Notes: generated from the letters alone by a model not told the origin. A stretch of 64,000 nucleotides of DNA from an uncultured Polaribacter sp. (GCA_943846595.1 OX044355.1:1116001-1180000); one strand, 5' to 3'; positions 1 through 10,022 are shown, counted from the first letter of the stretch. Translations and numbers: made by a program.

Positions 1-2179
1 CTCTGTTAAAGTAAGTAATGTCTAAATTTACGCTGTTTTTAAACAATTTCAATTCAGTACCAAATTCGTAATCTACTCTTTCTCCACCTGCAAGTATTGG
101 GTTTGCAAAGTTTCCTTGACTACTTAAAGTACCATTACTTCCAAATGGAGTACCAATATCAAAAGTTGGAGTCAATCTGTATCTAGAAGGGAAAAATGGG
201 CCAGAAGCCGCACTTGCTCTTAATTTACCGAAAGAAATGATATCATTTTGTTCGATTAATTTTGTGAAGATAAAACTGAATGAACCTCCATAAGTCTCAA
301 CTCTGTTTTGAGCTGGATTAGCAGTAGAACCCCAATCAAATCTTGCAGATCCGTCTACAAAAATAATGTCTTTGTATCCCAAAGAAGCTTTGGCAAAAAC
401 ACCTTGACTTTTTTGTTTGAATTGATTGTTCGTAACTGTTGGTCTATCAACAGAAGTACTTAAACTGTAAAAGTTTAAAGTAGTTAAACCACCCACAGTA
501 GCTGCACTTAAAGATTCTCCTCCTAAAGTAACAAGTTCGAAACCTGCACTTGCTTGTAAGTCTAAGTCTTCTGTTAAGTCTTTGGAGTAGTTTACAATAC
601 CAAACAATTCATCTCTGTAAGAAAAACTCTCGTTTTCGCTATATGAAGTAGTCCCTAAACCACCAAAAGCAAAACGATCGTTCGCTTCAAAAGAAGCAGA
701 TGTTTTTCTTAATTCAAGATATCCATTTAAGTTATCGTTTACAGTATAATTTAAACCCATTCTACCATAGGTAGAATTTTTAGTCTGATAATTTAAGTTT
801 TCATTGGTTTCAAAAAATGGAGAATCCCAATATAATGGTTTTGTGTTAGTAGGACTGTTAATGTTCCAAGACACAAATTGTCCATTTCTTTTATAATCTC
901 TCACTCTGTCCATATCCAATTGACGTTGCCACCATTGGTTCATGTTAGAAGCAATATTACCATATCCATTGTCTGGGAAGTTTCTTGTTCTTCTATCTTG
1001 GTAGTTAATGTTTGCATACGCTTCTAATTTATCAGTAATGTTAAATCGGATGTTTGTATATGCTTGTACTTGTCTTCTAAAAGAGTTTGGTACGACACTA
1101 CTTCTGTCTACATTTACCAATCCACCTTTAATACTATACCCTTCACCTGCTTTGGTGAAATCTACACTTGTATTGTTTACAACTCCAGTATCAAAGAAAT
1201 CTTTAATGTTATTTGGATTTGCTTCAAATGCTCTCAATTTACCAAACTCAGGGTCTCCTTGAATCCAAGAATCCCAGTGACGCACCATTTGTCCGTTTAA
1301 TTTAGGACCCCAGCTTTCATCTGCATAGTATTCAACCATTGACTGTCCATCAAATGCTGACCAAGATGCAGGATGCTGTGCTGGATTATAGCTAAAAGTA
1401 TTGAAGTCTTGAGAATAACCACCACCATATTCGTTTTGGTATTCAGGTAATAAATAAACGTTTTCAACAGCAGAACTGTGGTTTACGGTAATTGTAGCTT
1501 CACCTTTTTTCGCTGTTTTAGTAGTAATTACAATAATACCACTATTTGCTTCAGGTCCATAAAGTGCAGTTGCAGCGGCTCCTTTTAATACAGATAAATC
1601 TGCGATATCATCTGTGTTAATGTCCGAGATGCTATTTACCTTCACATTGTCTACAATGTAAAGAGAAATACTTTGCCCTCTTAAACGGATTCCAGAATTA
1701 CTAAAACCAGCAGAAGGTGCTCCAACGATTTGTACACCGGCAACTTTACCAGCCAATGCGTTGTTTAAATCTGTTTCTCTAGTTCTCACTAAGTTTTCTG
1801 GTTTTACAGATTGTTGCGAGTATCCTAAAGATTTTTTATCTCTTTTAATTCCTAATGCAGTCACAACGATTTCGTCTAACACATTAGCATCTTCCTGCAT
1901 ACGTACATCGATTGTAGTTGCAGTTCCAACAGTCTTTTCAGTTGTTAAGTACCCAATGTAGCTAAAACTTAAAACATCACCTGCTTTTGCTTCAATAGCG
2001 TACTTACCGTCGAAATCTGTTTCCGTTCCAATACTTGTTCCTTTAATAACAACACTTACTCCTGGTAATGCTCCCGAACTTTCGGAAACTGTTCCTGAGA
2101 TAGTTTTTTCTTGTGCAAAAGTAATTTGCACGACCAACGCTAGTAATAGCGTTAGAATTCCTTTTAACTTTGATTTCAT
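1..2179 (-). CDS. SusC/RagA-family TonB-dependent outer-membrane receptor (3' end beyond window)
   Basis: The reading frame is open from the ATG at 2179 down to the left edge, about 726 codons, so the C-terminal barrel is missing from view. It begins with a signal peptide (hydrophobic run ending ITFAQ), then a carboxypeptidase-D-regulatory-like domain (KTISGTVSE, PGVSVVIKGT, GTETDFDGKY, FSYIGY), then the SusC hallmark LDEIVVTALGIKR and a TonB plug with ALYGPEANSGIIVITTK. The rest is beta-barrel-like sequence rich in Asn, Tyr and Gly. SusC proteins import oligosaccharides or peptides across the outer membrane with a SusD lipoprotein; the substrate cannot be told. No SusD gene is visible inside the window; its partner would normally lie downstream, beyond the left edge. 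Confidence 0.93.
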   Translation of the reverse strand, partial: MKSKLKGILTLLLALVVQITFAQEKTISGTVSESSGALPGVSVVIKGTSIGTETDFDGKYAIEAKAGDVLSFSYIGYLTTEKTVGTATTIDVRMQEDANVLDEIVVTALGIKRDKKSLGYSQQSVKPENLVRTRETDLNNALAGKVAGVQIVGAPSAGFSNSGIRLRGQSISLYIVDNVKVNSISDINTDDIADLSVLKGAAATALYGPEANSGIIVITTKTAKKGEATITVNHSSAVENVYLLPEYQNEYGGGYSQDFNTFSYNPAQHPASWSAFDGQSMVEYYADESWGPKLNGQMVRHWDSWIQGDPEFGKLRAFEANPNNIKDFFDTGVVNNTSVDFTKAGEGYSIKGGLVNVDRSSVVPNSFRRQVQAYTNIRFNITDKLEAYANINYQDRRTRNFPDNGYGNIASNMNQWWQRQLDMDRVRDYKRNGQFVSWNINSPTNTKPLYWDSPFFETNENLNYQTKNSTYGRMGLNYTVNDNLNGYLELRKTSASFEANDRFAFGGLGTTSYSENESFSYRDELFGIVNYSKDLTEDLDLQASAGFELVTLGGESLSAATVGGLTTLNFYSLSTSVDRPTVTNNQFKQKSQGVFAKASLGYKDIIFVDGSARFDWGSTANPAQNRVETYGGSFSFIFTKLIEQNDIISFGKLRASAASGPFFPSRYRLTPTFDIGTPFGSNGTLSSQGNFANPILAGGERVDYEFGTELKLFKNSVNLDITYFNR

Positions 2180-2340
2180 TGTTTATTTTTGTTTGAATTA
2201 AATTTTCTCAAATATCGGTGTATTTTTATTCAAAAACTAAAAAAAGTGTTAAAATTTTAACAAATAATTATTAAAAGTACTTAAAAATTAAAATATTTTC
2301 AAAAAAAATATGAAGATAGTGTGCTTGAGGTCAATTGTTT

Positions 2341-2376
2341 AAAAAAAACACTACCTGTAAAGGCAGTGTTTTTTTT
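2341..2376 (-). terminator. Intrinsic terminator-like hairpin
   Basis: On the minus strand AACACTGCC, a six-base loop and GGTAGTGTT (one G-U pair) are followed by a T run. It lies just past the SusD fossil and before the SusC gene, so it probably ended the older transcript. Confidence 0.6.
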
Positions 2377-2456
2377 AATTTTGATTTATAAAATTACTTC
2401 AAATTAGTAGTATAAGGTGTTCTCTTACTTAGGTAAATTCTAGTTAAAAGATTCTC

Positions 2457-2543
2457 TTAATATCCCTCATTTTGTTGAATTTTTTAGTTGGCATTTGTTT
2501 CAGAATTAGGAATTGCATATGAAAAAAGTTTTGTTAATTTAAG
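2457..2543 (-). pseudogene. Fossil of a SusD-family C-terminus
   Basis: Minus-strand translation gives LTKLFSYAIPNSETNAN, a stop, then KIQQNEGY and a second stop. SusD/RagB lipoproteins characteristically finish with a motif of the type IPxxExNxNPxLxQNxGY, and this piece matches it with an in-frame stop replacing one residue. No SusD sequence could be followed further upstream; the 200 bases to its right are AT-rich with no supported gene. The piece is upstream of the SusC gene, the wrong order for its partner, so it more likely belonged to an earlier SusCD pair. Recognition rests on about 20 residues. Confidence 0.5.
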
Positions 2544-2750
2544 AACCACTTTCAATGGCTTCTATTGTTGCTCTTATTTGAAATATGTTTGAAGTTTCTT
2601 GTATTAATATATTTTTATTTAATGGATTTAAAAGTAACTGAATAATAATCAGAAAAATTTAACCTTATTTTTTTTTGTCTTTTCGAGAAATAATAACTTT
2701 ATTAACTTGTTCAAGATACATTATACTATCAAAATTATATTCATTCATAT

Positions 2751-3037
2751 CTAAGAGTCTCTTAAAGCTTCTAAAACCATGCTATTTTTAGTTTTTATCA
2801 CAGGTGAGTCAGCTTTTTTTGAGTCAAACATATTTATATATTCCATTGGTAAAGCTTTATTGTATCTCAATAACTTGGCACTACTAGAATGGTAAATAAT
2901 ATGATTATCAATTTTTAGATAAGATTTTGAATTTAATTTTGATAAGTCATTGTAGGTGATAGAAACTTTTTGATATTTATGTTGTGAACAACTGAATATC
3001 AAAAACGTAAATAGGAGTAAATAAAAAAAAATTTCAT
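2751..3037 (-). pseudogene. Small lipoprotein gene, frameshifted in a T9 tract
   Basis: The open frame at 2751-3002 carries IFSCSQHKYQ, and reading upstream in the same frame gives FYLLLFTFLIFSC, a clear lipoprotein signal peptide with a lipobox Cys. No ATG exists in that frame. An ATG at 3037 followed by AAA and nine T residues lies one frame away; a tenth T would join it to the signal peptide (MKFFFYLLL...). The mature part (about 80 residues, DLSKLNSKSYLKI, MEYINMFDSKKAD) matches no family I recognise. It may be an inactivated gene, a phase-variable one, or a sequencing error in the homopolymer. Confidence 0.55.
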
Positions 3038-3055
3038 ACAGTATTTTTTAAACAA

Positions 3056-3083
3056 AAAGAGAGCATAAAATTATGCTCTCTTT
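3056..3083 (-). terminator. Intrinsic terminator hairpin, usable on both strands
   Basis: AAAGAGAGCATAA and TTATGCTCTCTTT form a perfect 13-bp stem with a two-base loop, flanked by T-rich sequence on both sides. On the minus strand it lies about 125 bases after the Omp85-like gene and just before the broken lipoprotein gene. Confidence 0.8.
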
Positions 3084-3209
3084 ATTTTTTAATTTGAATT
3101 ATTTTCGGGATAAAATTAATTAACCCACATTAATAAAACAATAAAAAAGTTAAAATATGTTAAATTTTAAGGAAGTTTTTTGAGGAGGATTTCTGATGCG
3201 CTTCTGTAT

Positions 3210-4943
3210 CTAAAAATAGGTTACAAAGTTAATGTTTAGCGTAGAGGTCTTGTAATCAAAGGGTTGGTTGTTTATTTTTCCCAAGGCGTAATGTAAATTC
3301 ACCTTTGAATTGTTTGTTAAAAATTGATAACCAGCACCAATACTAAGGGCTTTTTTTGAACTATTTAGGTCTTTAAATTGACCGAAATCTGTAATCGTAT
3401 AAATGAAGGATTTTTTAGAGACTAAAAAACGATAAGCTACATTGAAAAAGGCGTATTTAGTAGCAAACAAACTTTGAGCATTAAATCCTCGGATCGATTT
3501 TTCGCCGCCAATTCGATACATTTCATTTTGTAAAAAAGAGGCTGAATTTAGGTAGCCCGAATTATTGGCAAGGTACAAACTGTTTCTATCGTTGAATTCA
3601 AAAATATAAGAAGCAAATACATCTATTTTTAATTGATTTTCAGTTTGTGAATTGGCAATTCTTTGTCCCACTTTGGGGGTAAAATGTAGTTGTGTTTTTT
3701 GACTTGAAAACACATCGTTCATTGGGACTTTGTGTTGAAAGGAAACGCCAATAAACTGACTGTTAAAAGCGGTTGTAGTTTCCGTACTTAATGCTGCTGT
3801 TAGTATTTTCGATGTATTATAATCGTAATGGATCGCCAGTTGCGTGTTTTCATTTAAAAAGAGACTGAAATCGGTCTTAAATGCAGTATTCAAAAAAGTG
3901 CTGTCTTGTTTGTACAGTGAGAATTCGAATCGACTACTTAATGGAGAGTTGTAAAGAAACGGAATGCGGGTTTTTAAATTCAATTCCTGTCTTTCCTGGT
4001 CAAAGCGATTCCATAAGAGTGTTAATTCCTCTCCACGGTTGAAGATATTCTGTAGCTTTACATCGAGATATCCATTTAATTGGAGTGCGCCAGAGGCATC
4101 TGAGTTGAAATTCACCAATCCGTCAAAACTGCTTTTTTGCTGCTTTTTTAGGTAGAGATAGAGAAGTGTTGAATCTTTTTTGAATAAGGTTTCTATCGGT
4201 TTGGTTTGTTTGACAAAAGAAACCGCTTCCAATCGTTTGGAGATTTCTTTCAATTTCGATTTGGTGAATACGGTTTGTGCATCAATTTTTAAAAAATGGT
4301 TCACAAAAGTTTTTGGAAATTTTTCATAGCCCTTTATGATCACTGAATTGATTGTTCTTTTTTTGGAACTTATAATCTGAAGATCGGCAACTAAAACTCG
4401 GTCTTTTATGAAGGGGTTTTTTAAAGAAGTTTCTGCAAATGAGAATCCATTCGCATCCAGTTGTTGGGTGATTTCCTTCAGGGTGGACTCTAAACTGGAT
4501 ACAGGGATTTTGAGTACCCCATTTTTTAGATTGAATTTTTTGAGTAATTGAAAATGAAGCGAGTCAACAGATAGGAGGGCGGTTTCAATTTTTTCACCAA
4601 GACTATAAGTAACCTTTGTAGTGTCTTTTACAGTCAAAAATTTTTGAATTCGAACACTGAAATATCCAGCGGATTTTAATTGTTTTTCAATGCGGGTTGT
4701 CTCCTTATATAAAGCGCTAATGTCTACATGTTTTTTTTGATATTGAATTGCAGTAAGTTTCGTCTTGTTTTTTTCTTGTACAGCGAAGATTTTTAAGTTC
4801 AATTTTTGCCCCTGTACTTCCTTTGCAAAAAAGCAGCAACAAATACTTAGGAGGTAAAAAGTTGTTTTTATTTTCAAAATAAGATGAAATTGATCTTTCA
4901 AAAGTAAAATAAAATGAAGGAATAGCCTTCCCAAATGAATCAT
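3210..4943 (-). CDS. POTRA/Omp85-like outer-membrane protein (BamA/TamA-like)
   Basis: Up to 577 residues. After the signal peptide (KIKTTFYLLSICCCFFAKEVQG) the first half has alternating helix/strand segments typical of POTRA domains, including ADLQIISSKKRTINSVIIKGYEKFP. The second half is a beta-barrel with repeated aromatic strands, GGEKSIRGFNAQSL (like the conserved barrel motif near RGF), and a terminal Phe as expected of BAM substrates. It probably inserts or exports outer-membrane proteins, but its exact role is unknown. Start choice is doubtful: the ATG at 4943 puts about 22 extra residues before the signal peptide, while a -7 promoter element TACTTTTG (minus strand, 4899-4906) lies inside that stretch. 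A TTG at 4877 would place the signal peptide at the N-terminus. Confidence 0.8.
   Translation of the reverse strand: MIHLGRLFLHFILLLKDQFHLILKIKTTFYLLSICCCFFAKEVQGQKLNLKIFAVQEKNKTKLTAIQYQKKHVDISALYKETTRIEKQLKSAGYFSVRIQKFLTVKDTTKVTYSLGEKIETALLSVDSLHFQLLKKFNLKNGVLKIPVSSLESTLKEITQQLDANGFSFAETSLKNPFIKDRVLVADLQIISSKKRTINSVIIKGYEKFPKTFVNHFLKIDAQTVFTKSKLKEISKRLEAVSFVKQTKPIETLFKKDSTLLYLYLKKQQKSSFDGLVNFNSDASGALQLNGYLDVKLQNIFNRGEELTLLWNRFDQERQELNLKTRIPFLYNSPLSSRFEFSLYKQDSTFLNTAFKTDFSLFLNENTQLAIHYDYNTSKILTAALSTETTTAFNSQFIGVSFQHKVPMNDVFSSQKTQLHFTPKVGQRIANSQTENQLKIDVFASYIFEFNDRNSLYLANNSGYLNSASFLQNEMYRIGGEKSIRGFNAQSLFATKYAFFNVAYRFLVSKKSFIYTITDFGQFKDLNSSKKALSIGAGYQFLTNNSKVNLHYALGKINNQPFDYKTSTLNINFVTYF
4899..4906 (-). 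promoter_or_regulatory. Candidate -7 promoter element for the Omp85-like gene
   Basis: Minus strand TACTTTTG matches TAnnTTTG. It lies downstream of the longest possible ATG start and about 22 bases before a TTG in the same frame, arguing for the shorter protein. No good -33 TTTG was found at normal spacing. Confidence 0.4.
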
Positions 4944-4967
4944 TTATAAAAAAATAACTCGCTCCTA

Positions 4968-4998
4968 TTTGTATACCTAGAAATTAGTCGTACATTTG
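4968..4998 (+). promoter_or_regulatory. Promoter of the str operon
   Basis: TTTG at 4968-4971, 19 bases, then TACATTTG at 4991-4998. This is the full Bacteroidota housekeeping consensus. It leaves a leader of about 50 bases before rpsL. Confidence 0.8.
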
Positions 4999-5056
4999 CG
5001 CACTCTTAGAAAATAAGAGCAATGTTTAATATAAACGAAAACAAGAATTATTTAGT

Positions 5057-5431
5057 ATGCCAACTATTCAACAATTAGTTCGTAAAGGAAGAACCAAAAT
5101 AACTAAGAAGAGTAAATCGGCTGCTTTGTCGTCTTGTCCTCAAAGACGTGGAGTTTGTACACGTGTTTATACTACAACACCAAAGAAACCTAATTCGGCA
5201 ATGCGTAAAGTTGCAAGAGTTAGATTGACCAATGGTAATGAGATAAACGCATACATCCCAGGTGAAGGACATAATCTACAAGAGCACTCGATAGTATTAG
5301 TTAGAGGTGGAAGGGTAAAAGATTTGCCAGGAGTTAAGTATCACGTAGTACGTGGTGCCTTAGATACAGCGGGCGTTGAGGGAAGAACCCAGAGACGATC
5401 AAAGTATGGAGCAAAACGCCCAAAGAAGTAA
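5057..5431 (+). CDS. rpsL: 30S ribosomal protein S12
   Basis: 124 residues, the usual length. It opens [12 protein letters not shown] and holds the family core [18 protein letters not shown] and [13 protein letters not shown], which line the decoding centre of the small subunit. The two lysines whose substitution gives streptomycin resistance (in PKKPNS and PGVKYH) are wild type. First gene of the str block, 29 bases before rpsG, behind a full-consensus promoter. Confidence 0.98.
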   Translation: MPTIQQLVRKGRTKITKKSKSAALSSCPQRRGVCTRVYTTTPKKPNSAMRKVARVRLTNGNEINAYIPGEGHNLQEHSIVLVRGGRVKDLPGVKYHVVRGALDTAGVEGRTQRRSKYGAKRPKK

Positions 5432-5460
5432 TTATTAATTAACTTTTTTAATGTAAAGAC

Positions 5461-5940
5461 ATGAGAAAAAGAAGAGCGAAAAAAAGAGTCCTATTACCGG
5501 ATCCAAAGTTTAACGATCAGTTAGCAACACGTTTTGTGAACAACTTAATGTGGGCAGGTAAGAAGTCTGTAGCGTTCAAAGTATTTTATGATGCACTAGA
5601 CATCGTAGAACAGAAAAAAGGAGAAGATGAAGAGAAATCATCTTTAGAATTGTGGAAAGAAGGTTTGTCGCATGTAATGCCACACGTAGAAGTAAGATCT
5701 CGTCGTGTAGGTGGAGCAACATTCCAAATCCCAATGCAAATTAGACCAGATCGTAAAGTATCTATGGCTATTAAATGGATGATTCTTTATGCTAGAAAGC
5801 GTAACGAAAAAACTATGGCCCAAAGATTAGCTGCTGAAATTTTAGCGGCTGCTAAAGAAGAAGGTGCTGCTGTTAAAAAGCGGACTGATACTCACAAAAT
5901 GGCAGAAGCAAACAAGGCATTCTCTCACTTTAGATTTTAA
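5461..5940 (+). CDS. rpsG: 30S ribosomal protein S7
   Basis: 159 residues. S7 nucleates assembly of the 30S head and contacts E-site tRNA. Recognisable family segments are [20 protein letters not shown] (N-terminus), [19 protein letters not shown] (rRNA-binding hairpin) and the C-terminal [13 protein letters not shown]. Follows rpsL and is five bases before fusA, the normal str order. Confidence 0.98.
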   Translation: MRKRRAKKRVLLPDPKFNDQLATRFVNNLMWAGKKSVAFKVFYDALDIVEQKKGEDEEKSSLELWKEGLSHVMPHVEVRSRRVGGATFQIPMQIRPDRKVSMAIKWMILYARKRNEKTMAQRLAAEILAAAKEEGAAVKKRTDTHKMAEANKAFSHFRF

Positions 5941-5945
5941 TAGAA

Positions 5946-8063
5946 ATGGCTAGAGATTTAAAATATACAAGAAACATTGGAATTGCAGCGCATATTGATG
6001 CGGGTAAGACCACAACAACAGAACGTGTGTTGTACTACACAGGAGTTTCTCACAAGATTGGAGAAGTTCATGATGGGGCAGCTACAATGGACTGGATGGA
6101 GCAAGAGCAAGAAAGAGGTATTACAATTACTTCTGCTGCAACAACTTGTACATGGGATTTCCCAATAGAAAACGGAGAAAAAACCCCAGATACAAAAGGG
6201 TATCACTTTAATATTATTGACACCCCAGGTCACGTAGATTTTACTGTAGAAGTAAATAGATCTTTACGTGTTTTGGATGGTTTAGTTTTCTTATTTTCTG
6301 CTGTTGATGGTGTTGAGCCTCAATCAGAAACAAACTGGAGATTAGCCGACAACTATAAAGTACCAAGAATTGGTTTCGTTAATAAAATGGACCGTCAAGG
6401 ATCTGACTTTTTAGGAGTTTGTCAACAAGTAAAAGATATGTTAAAATCAAACGCGGTACCAATCGTTTTAAACATTGGTGACGAAGATGATTTTAAAGGT
6501 ATCATTGATTTAGTTAAGAATCGTGCTATTGTATGGCATGACGCAACTCAGGGAGCAACGTTCGATCTGATCGAAATTCCTGAAGATATGAAAGAAGAAG
6601 CTCGTAAGTACCGTGCACTTTTAATTGAAGAAGTAGCAAGTTATGATGAGAATCTTTTAGAAAAATTCATGGAAGATGAAGATTCTATTACAGAAGAAGA
6701 AGTGCACAATGCATTGAGAGCTGCTGTAATGGATATGGCCATCATTCCAATGATTTGTGGATCTGCCTTCAAAAACAAAGGGGTACAGTTTCTATTAGAT
6801 GCTGTATGTCGTTACTTGCCTTCTCCAATGGATAAGGAAGGTATTGTAGGTACAAATCCAGATACAGAGAAAGAAGAAGTCCGTAAGCCAAGTGTTGATG
6901 AGCCTTTTGCCGCATTGGCATTTAAGATTGCTACCGATCCTTTTGTAGGTCGTTTGGCTTTCTTTAGAGCGTATTCGGGTCGTTTAGATGCGGGTTCTTA
7001 TGTGTTAAACAACCGTTCAGGTAAAAAAGAGCGTATCTCTCGTATTTATCAAATGCATGCCAACAAGCAAAATGCAATTGATTATATTGAGGCTGGTGAT
7101 ATTGGTGCTGCTGTTGGATTTAAATCCATCAAAACAGGAGATACTTTGTCTGCTGAAAAATTCCCGATTGTATTAGAATCGATGGATTTTCCAGACCCAG
7201 TAATTGGTATTGCTGTAGAGCCGAAAACGAAAGCAGATGTAGACAAATTAGGAATTGGACTTGGGAAATTAGCTGAAGAAGATCCTACATTTACGGTGCG
7301 TTCAGACGAAGCTTCAGGACAGACAATTATTTCTGGAATGGGAGAATTGCATTTAGATGTAATTGTAGATCGTTTAAAACGTGAGTTTAAAGTTGAAGTA
7401 AACCAAGGACAACCACAAGTTGAGTATAAGGAAGCAATTACTGCTGCTGCAGACCATAGAGAAGTTTATAAGAAACAATCTGGTGGACGTGGTAAATTTG
7501 CAGATATTGTATTTACAATAGAGCCTGCAGATGAAGGTGTACAAGGTTTACAGTTTGAGTCCGTAATTAAAGGTGGTAACGTTCCTCGTGAATTTGTTCC
7601 TTCTGTAGAGAAAGGATTTAGAGAAGCAATGAAGAACGGTCCTTTAGCTGGTTACGAAATGGATTCGATGAAAGTTACTTTAAAAGACGGTTCTTTCCAC
7701 GCAGTGGATTCGGATGCTTTGTCTTTTGAATTGGCAGCCAAAATGGGATATAAAGCTTCTGCTAAGTCAGCAAAAGCAAAAATCATGGAGCCATTGATGA
7801 AGTTAGAAGTTCTTACTCCTGAAGAAAATATGGGAGATATCGTAGGGGATTTAAACAGAAGAAGAGGTCAAGTAAACGACATGAGTGATCGTGCTGGATC
7901 TAAAGTTGTAAAAGCATTAGTACCTTTATCAGAAATGTTTGGTTATGTAACTGCTTTAAGAACAATGTCCTCTGGTAGAGCTACTTCTACCATGGAATTC
8001 TCACACTATTCAGAAACACCTTCCAATGTATCTGAAGATGTTATCGCAAAAGCTAAAGGTTAA
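5946..8063 (+). CDS. fusA: Elongation factor G
   Basis: 705 residues, full length. Translocation GTPase of protein synthesis. The GTPase domain shows the P-loop [11 protein letters not shown] (residues 15-25), switch I with [20 protein letters not shown] and NKMDR; domains II to V follow with [14 protein letters not shown] and a C-terminal RRRGQV segment. Position between rpsG and rpsJ is the standard flavobacterial arrangement. No tuf gene is attached. Confidence 0.98.
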   Translation: MARDLKYTRNIGIAAHIDAGKTTTTERVLYYTGVSHKIGEVHDGAATMDWMEQEQERGITITSAATTCTWDFPIENGEKTPDTKGYHFNIIDTPGHVDFTVEVNRSLRVLDGLVFLFSAVDGVEPQSETNWRLADNYKVPRIGFVNKMDRQGSDFLGVCQQVKDMLKSNAVPIVLNIGDEDDFKGIIDLVKNRAIVWHDATQGATFDLIEIPEDMKEEARKYRALLIEEVASYDENLLEKFMEDEDSITEEEVHNALRAAVMDMAIIPMICGSAFKNKGVQFLLDAVCRYLPSPMDKEGIVGTNPDTEKEEVRKPSVDEPFAALAFKIATDPFVGRLAFFRAYSGRLDAGSYVLNNRSGKKERISRIYQMHANKQNAIDYIEAGDIGAAVGFKSIKTGDTLSAEKFPIVLESMDFPDPVIGIAVEPKTKADVDKLGIGLGKLAEEDPTFTVRSDEASGQTIISGMGELHLDVIVDRLKREFKVEVNQGQPQVEYKEAITAAADHREVYKKQSGGRGKFADIVFTIEPADEGVQGLQFESVIKGGNVPREFVPSVEKGFREAMKNGPLAGYEMDSMKVTLKDGSFHAVDSDALSFELAAKMGYKASAKSAKAKIMEPLMKLEVLTPEENMGDIVGDLNRRRGQVNDMSDRAGSKVVKALVPLSEMFGYVTALRTMSSGRATSTMEFSHYSETPSNVSEDVIAKAKG

Positions 8064-8081
8064 TCTACAAATAGAAATAAG

Positions 8082-8387
8082 ATGAGTCAAAAAATTAGAA
8101 TTAAATTAAAATCTTATGATTATAACTTAGTAGATAAATCTGCTGAAAAAATCGTAAAGACGGTAAAAAGTACAGGCGCTGTTGTAAACGGACCAATACC
8201 ATTGCCAACGCATAAAAAGATTTTTACAGTTTTACGTTCTCCTCACGTAAATAAAAAATCAAGAGAGCAATTTCAATTATCTGCATACAAAAGATTATTA
8301 GATATTTATAGTTCTTCATCAAAGACTATCGATGCTTTAATGAAACTGGAGTTACCAAGCGGTGTTGAAGTTGAGATCAAAGTATAA
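8082..8387 (+). CDS. rpsJ: 30S ribosomal protein S10
   Basis: 101 residues. [21 protein letters not shown] at the start, [20 protein letters not shown] in the middle and [12 protein letters not shown] at the end identify S10, a 30S head protein that in many bacteria also serves as NusE in antitermination. Here it closes the str transcript: a strong terminator follows at once and rplC has its own promoter, so S10 is uncoupled from the operon named after it. Confidence 0.98.
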   Translation: MSQKIRIKLKSYDYNLVDKSAEKIVKTVKSTGAVVNGPIPLPTHKKIFTVLRSPHVNKKSREQFQLSAYKRLLDIYSSSSKTIDALMKLELPSGVEVEIKV

Positions 8388-8395
8388 GTATTACC

Positions 8396-8427
8396 AAAAA
8401 AAATAGGCTTAAAAGCCTATTTTTTTT
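8396..8427 (+). terminator. Intrinsic terminator after rpsJ
   Basis: AAATAGGCTT, two-base loop, AAGCCTATTT, extended by flanking A and T runs (T8). Begins 8 bases after the rpsJ stop. Confidence 0.9.
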
Positions 8428-8501
8428 GTTTTTTGTTTTTAAAAACCGTTCAACAGTTCTTTTTTGAATCCTAGGATTCATTAATTTTTATGTAGAACGA
8501 C

Positions 8502-8531
8502 TTTGAAATCAGAATAAATTTAGTACATTTG
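8502..8531 (+). promoter_or_regulatory. Promoter of the rplC (S10) operon
   Basis: TTTG at 8502-8505, 18 bases, TACATTTG at 8524-8531. It starts a leader of about 240 bases before rplC. Confidence 0.75.
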
Positions 8532-8574
8532 CAACCTGTTAATTGGAAATTTCGTCTTTTTTAGTCATTTTTTC

Positions 8575-8673
8575 CAGTGTTAATAGGGATTAAACACATG
8601 TCTGGCGCGTTTCGCAAAGGAAAAACGGTAAAACAAAATCAGCGTTGAATTTGTTTTGCGCTGTTTTTTTTTT
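8575..8673 (+). promoter_or_regulatory. Structured leader with attenuator-like hairpin before rplC
   Basis: A first hairpin pairs GTGTT/AACAC and AAT/ATT (about 8578-8599), enclosed by CCAG/CTGG. Further on, CAGCG (8640-8644) pairs with CGCTG (8659-8663) directly before ten T residues (8664-8673), a terminator shape. AAAACAAA (8630-8637) can instead pair with TTTGTTTT (8650-8657), which would block it. About 100 more leader bases follow to rplC with no ORF. Ribosomal operon leaders are often autoregulated; which protein would bind here is unknown. Confidence 0.5.
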
Positions 8674-8775
8674 AGAAAAAATTGTCAGTCAGCATAGGAA
8701 ACAGTAGTTTCAAACAAGTGATTATTAATAGAGACGCGCTGGATAAACAAATCTATCGTCTAAAATTTTAACTAA

Positions 8776-9393
8776 ATGTCTGGGTTAATAGGAAGAAAAA
8801 TTGGGATGACCAGCTTATTCGACGAAAACGGGAAGAACATTCCTTGTACAGTAATCGAAGCAGGTCCTTGTGTTGTCACCCAAGTCAGAACCGAAGCGGT
8901 TGACGGATACAATGCGTTACAACTTGGTTTCGATGACAAAAAAGCAAAAAGCTCTAATAAAGCTTTAGATGGCCACTTTAAAAAAGCGGGAGCCACTGCG
9001 AAAAGAAAAGTCATTGAATTTCAGGGATTTGAAGAAGAGTATAAATTAGGAGATGCGATTTCAGTTTCACTTTTTGAGGAAGGTGAGTTTGTTGATGTAT
9101 CGGGTACTTCTAAAGGTAAAGGATTTCAAGGGGTTGTAAAACGTCATGGATTTGCCGGAGTTGGTCAAGCAACACACGGACAGCACAACCGTCTAAGAGC
9201 GCCAGGATCAATTGGAGCAGCATCTTACCCTGCAAGAGTATTCAAAGGAATGCGTATGGGAGGTAGAATGGGTGGAGACACCGTTAAAGTACAAAATCTA
9301 AAAGTATTAAAAGTAGTTGCTGAAAAGAACCTACTTGTTGTTAAGGGAGCAGTTCCTGGACACAAAAATGCTTACGTAACTATTCAGAAATAA
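8776..9393 (+). CDS. rplC: 50S ribosomal protein L3
   Basis: 205 residues. [20 protein letters not shown] and the tRNA/peptidyl-transferase-facing loop [29 protein letters not shown] and RMGGRMGG identify L3. First gene of the large operon, after a 240-base leader. Its TAA overlaps the rplD ATG by one base (TAATG), suggesting translational coupling. Confidence 0.98.
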   Translation: MSGLIGRKIGMTSLFDENGKNIPCTVIEAGPCVVTQVRTEAVDGYNALQLGFDDKKAKSSNKALDGHFKKAGATAKRKVIEFQGFEEEYKLGDAISVSLFEEGEFVDVSGTSKGKGFQGVVKRHGFAGVGQATHGQHNRLRAPGSIGAASYPARVFKGMRMGGRMGGDTVKVQNLKVLKVVAEKNLLVVKGAVPGHKNAYVTIQK

Positions 9394-10022
9394 TGAAAGT
9401 AGCAGTTTTAGATATTACAGGAAAAGATACAGGAAGGAAAGTAGAACTTTCTAGCGATGTATTCGAAATAGCGCCAAACAACCATGCAATTTACTTAGAT
9501 GTAAAGCAGCATTTGGCAAACAAAAGACAGGGAACTCATAAATCGAAAGAAAGAGCTGAGATCGCTGGAAGTACAAGAAAAATTAAAAAACAAAAAGGAA
9601 CGGGTACTGCCAGAGCAGGATCTATTAAGTCTGGTGTTTTTAGAGGTGGAGGACGTATGTTCGGACCAAGACCTAGAGATTATTCTTTCAAACTCAACAA
9701 GAACTTAAAACGTTTAGCCCGTAAATCGGCTCTAAGTACACAAGCAAAAGAAAACAACTTAGTTGTTATCGAAAACTTTGATTTTGATACACCAAAAACA
9801 AAGAATTTTGTGACGGTATTGAAAGCATTAGGGTTAGAAAATAAGAAGTCTTTGTTTGTGTTGTCTGGAACAAATAACAATGTGTATTTGTCATCAAGAA
9901 ATTTAACAAGAACTCAGGTTATAAATGGGTCTGACATTAGTACTTATGGTGTTTTAAATGCTGGTAAAGTAGTGCTTACGGAAGGTTCTTTAGAGGTAAT
10001 TGAGTCAAACTTTAGCAAATAA
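9393..10022 (+). CDS. rplD: 50S ribosomal protein L4
   Basis: 209 residues. Core segments [35 protein letters not shown] and [19 protein letters not shown] mark L4, whose loop lines the nascent-peptide tunnel. L4 is the autogenous repressor of the S10 operon in E. coli; whether it acts here on the rplC leader cannot be seen. Starts on the last base of the rplC stop. Confidence 0.98.
   Translation: MKVAVLDITGKDTGRKVELSSDVFEIAPNNHAIYLDVKQHLANKRQGTHKSKERAEIAGSTRKIKKQKGTGTARAGSIKSGVFRGGGRMFGPRPRDYSFKLNKNLKRLARKSALSTQAKENNLVVIENFDFDTPKTKNFVTVLKALGLENKKSLFVLSGTNNNVYLSSRNLTRTQVINGSDISTYGVLNAGKVVLTEGSLEVIESNFSK

Noticed and set aside
1008..1961. Plus-strand ORFs opposite the SusC receptor
   Set aside because: Shadows of the continuous minus-strand receptor frame, which carries all recognisable domains.
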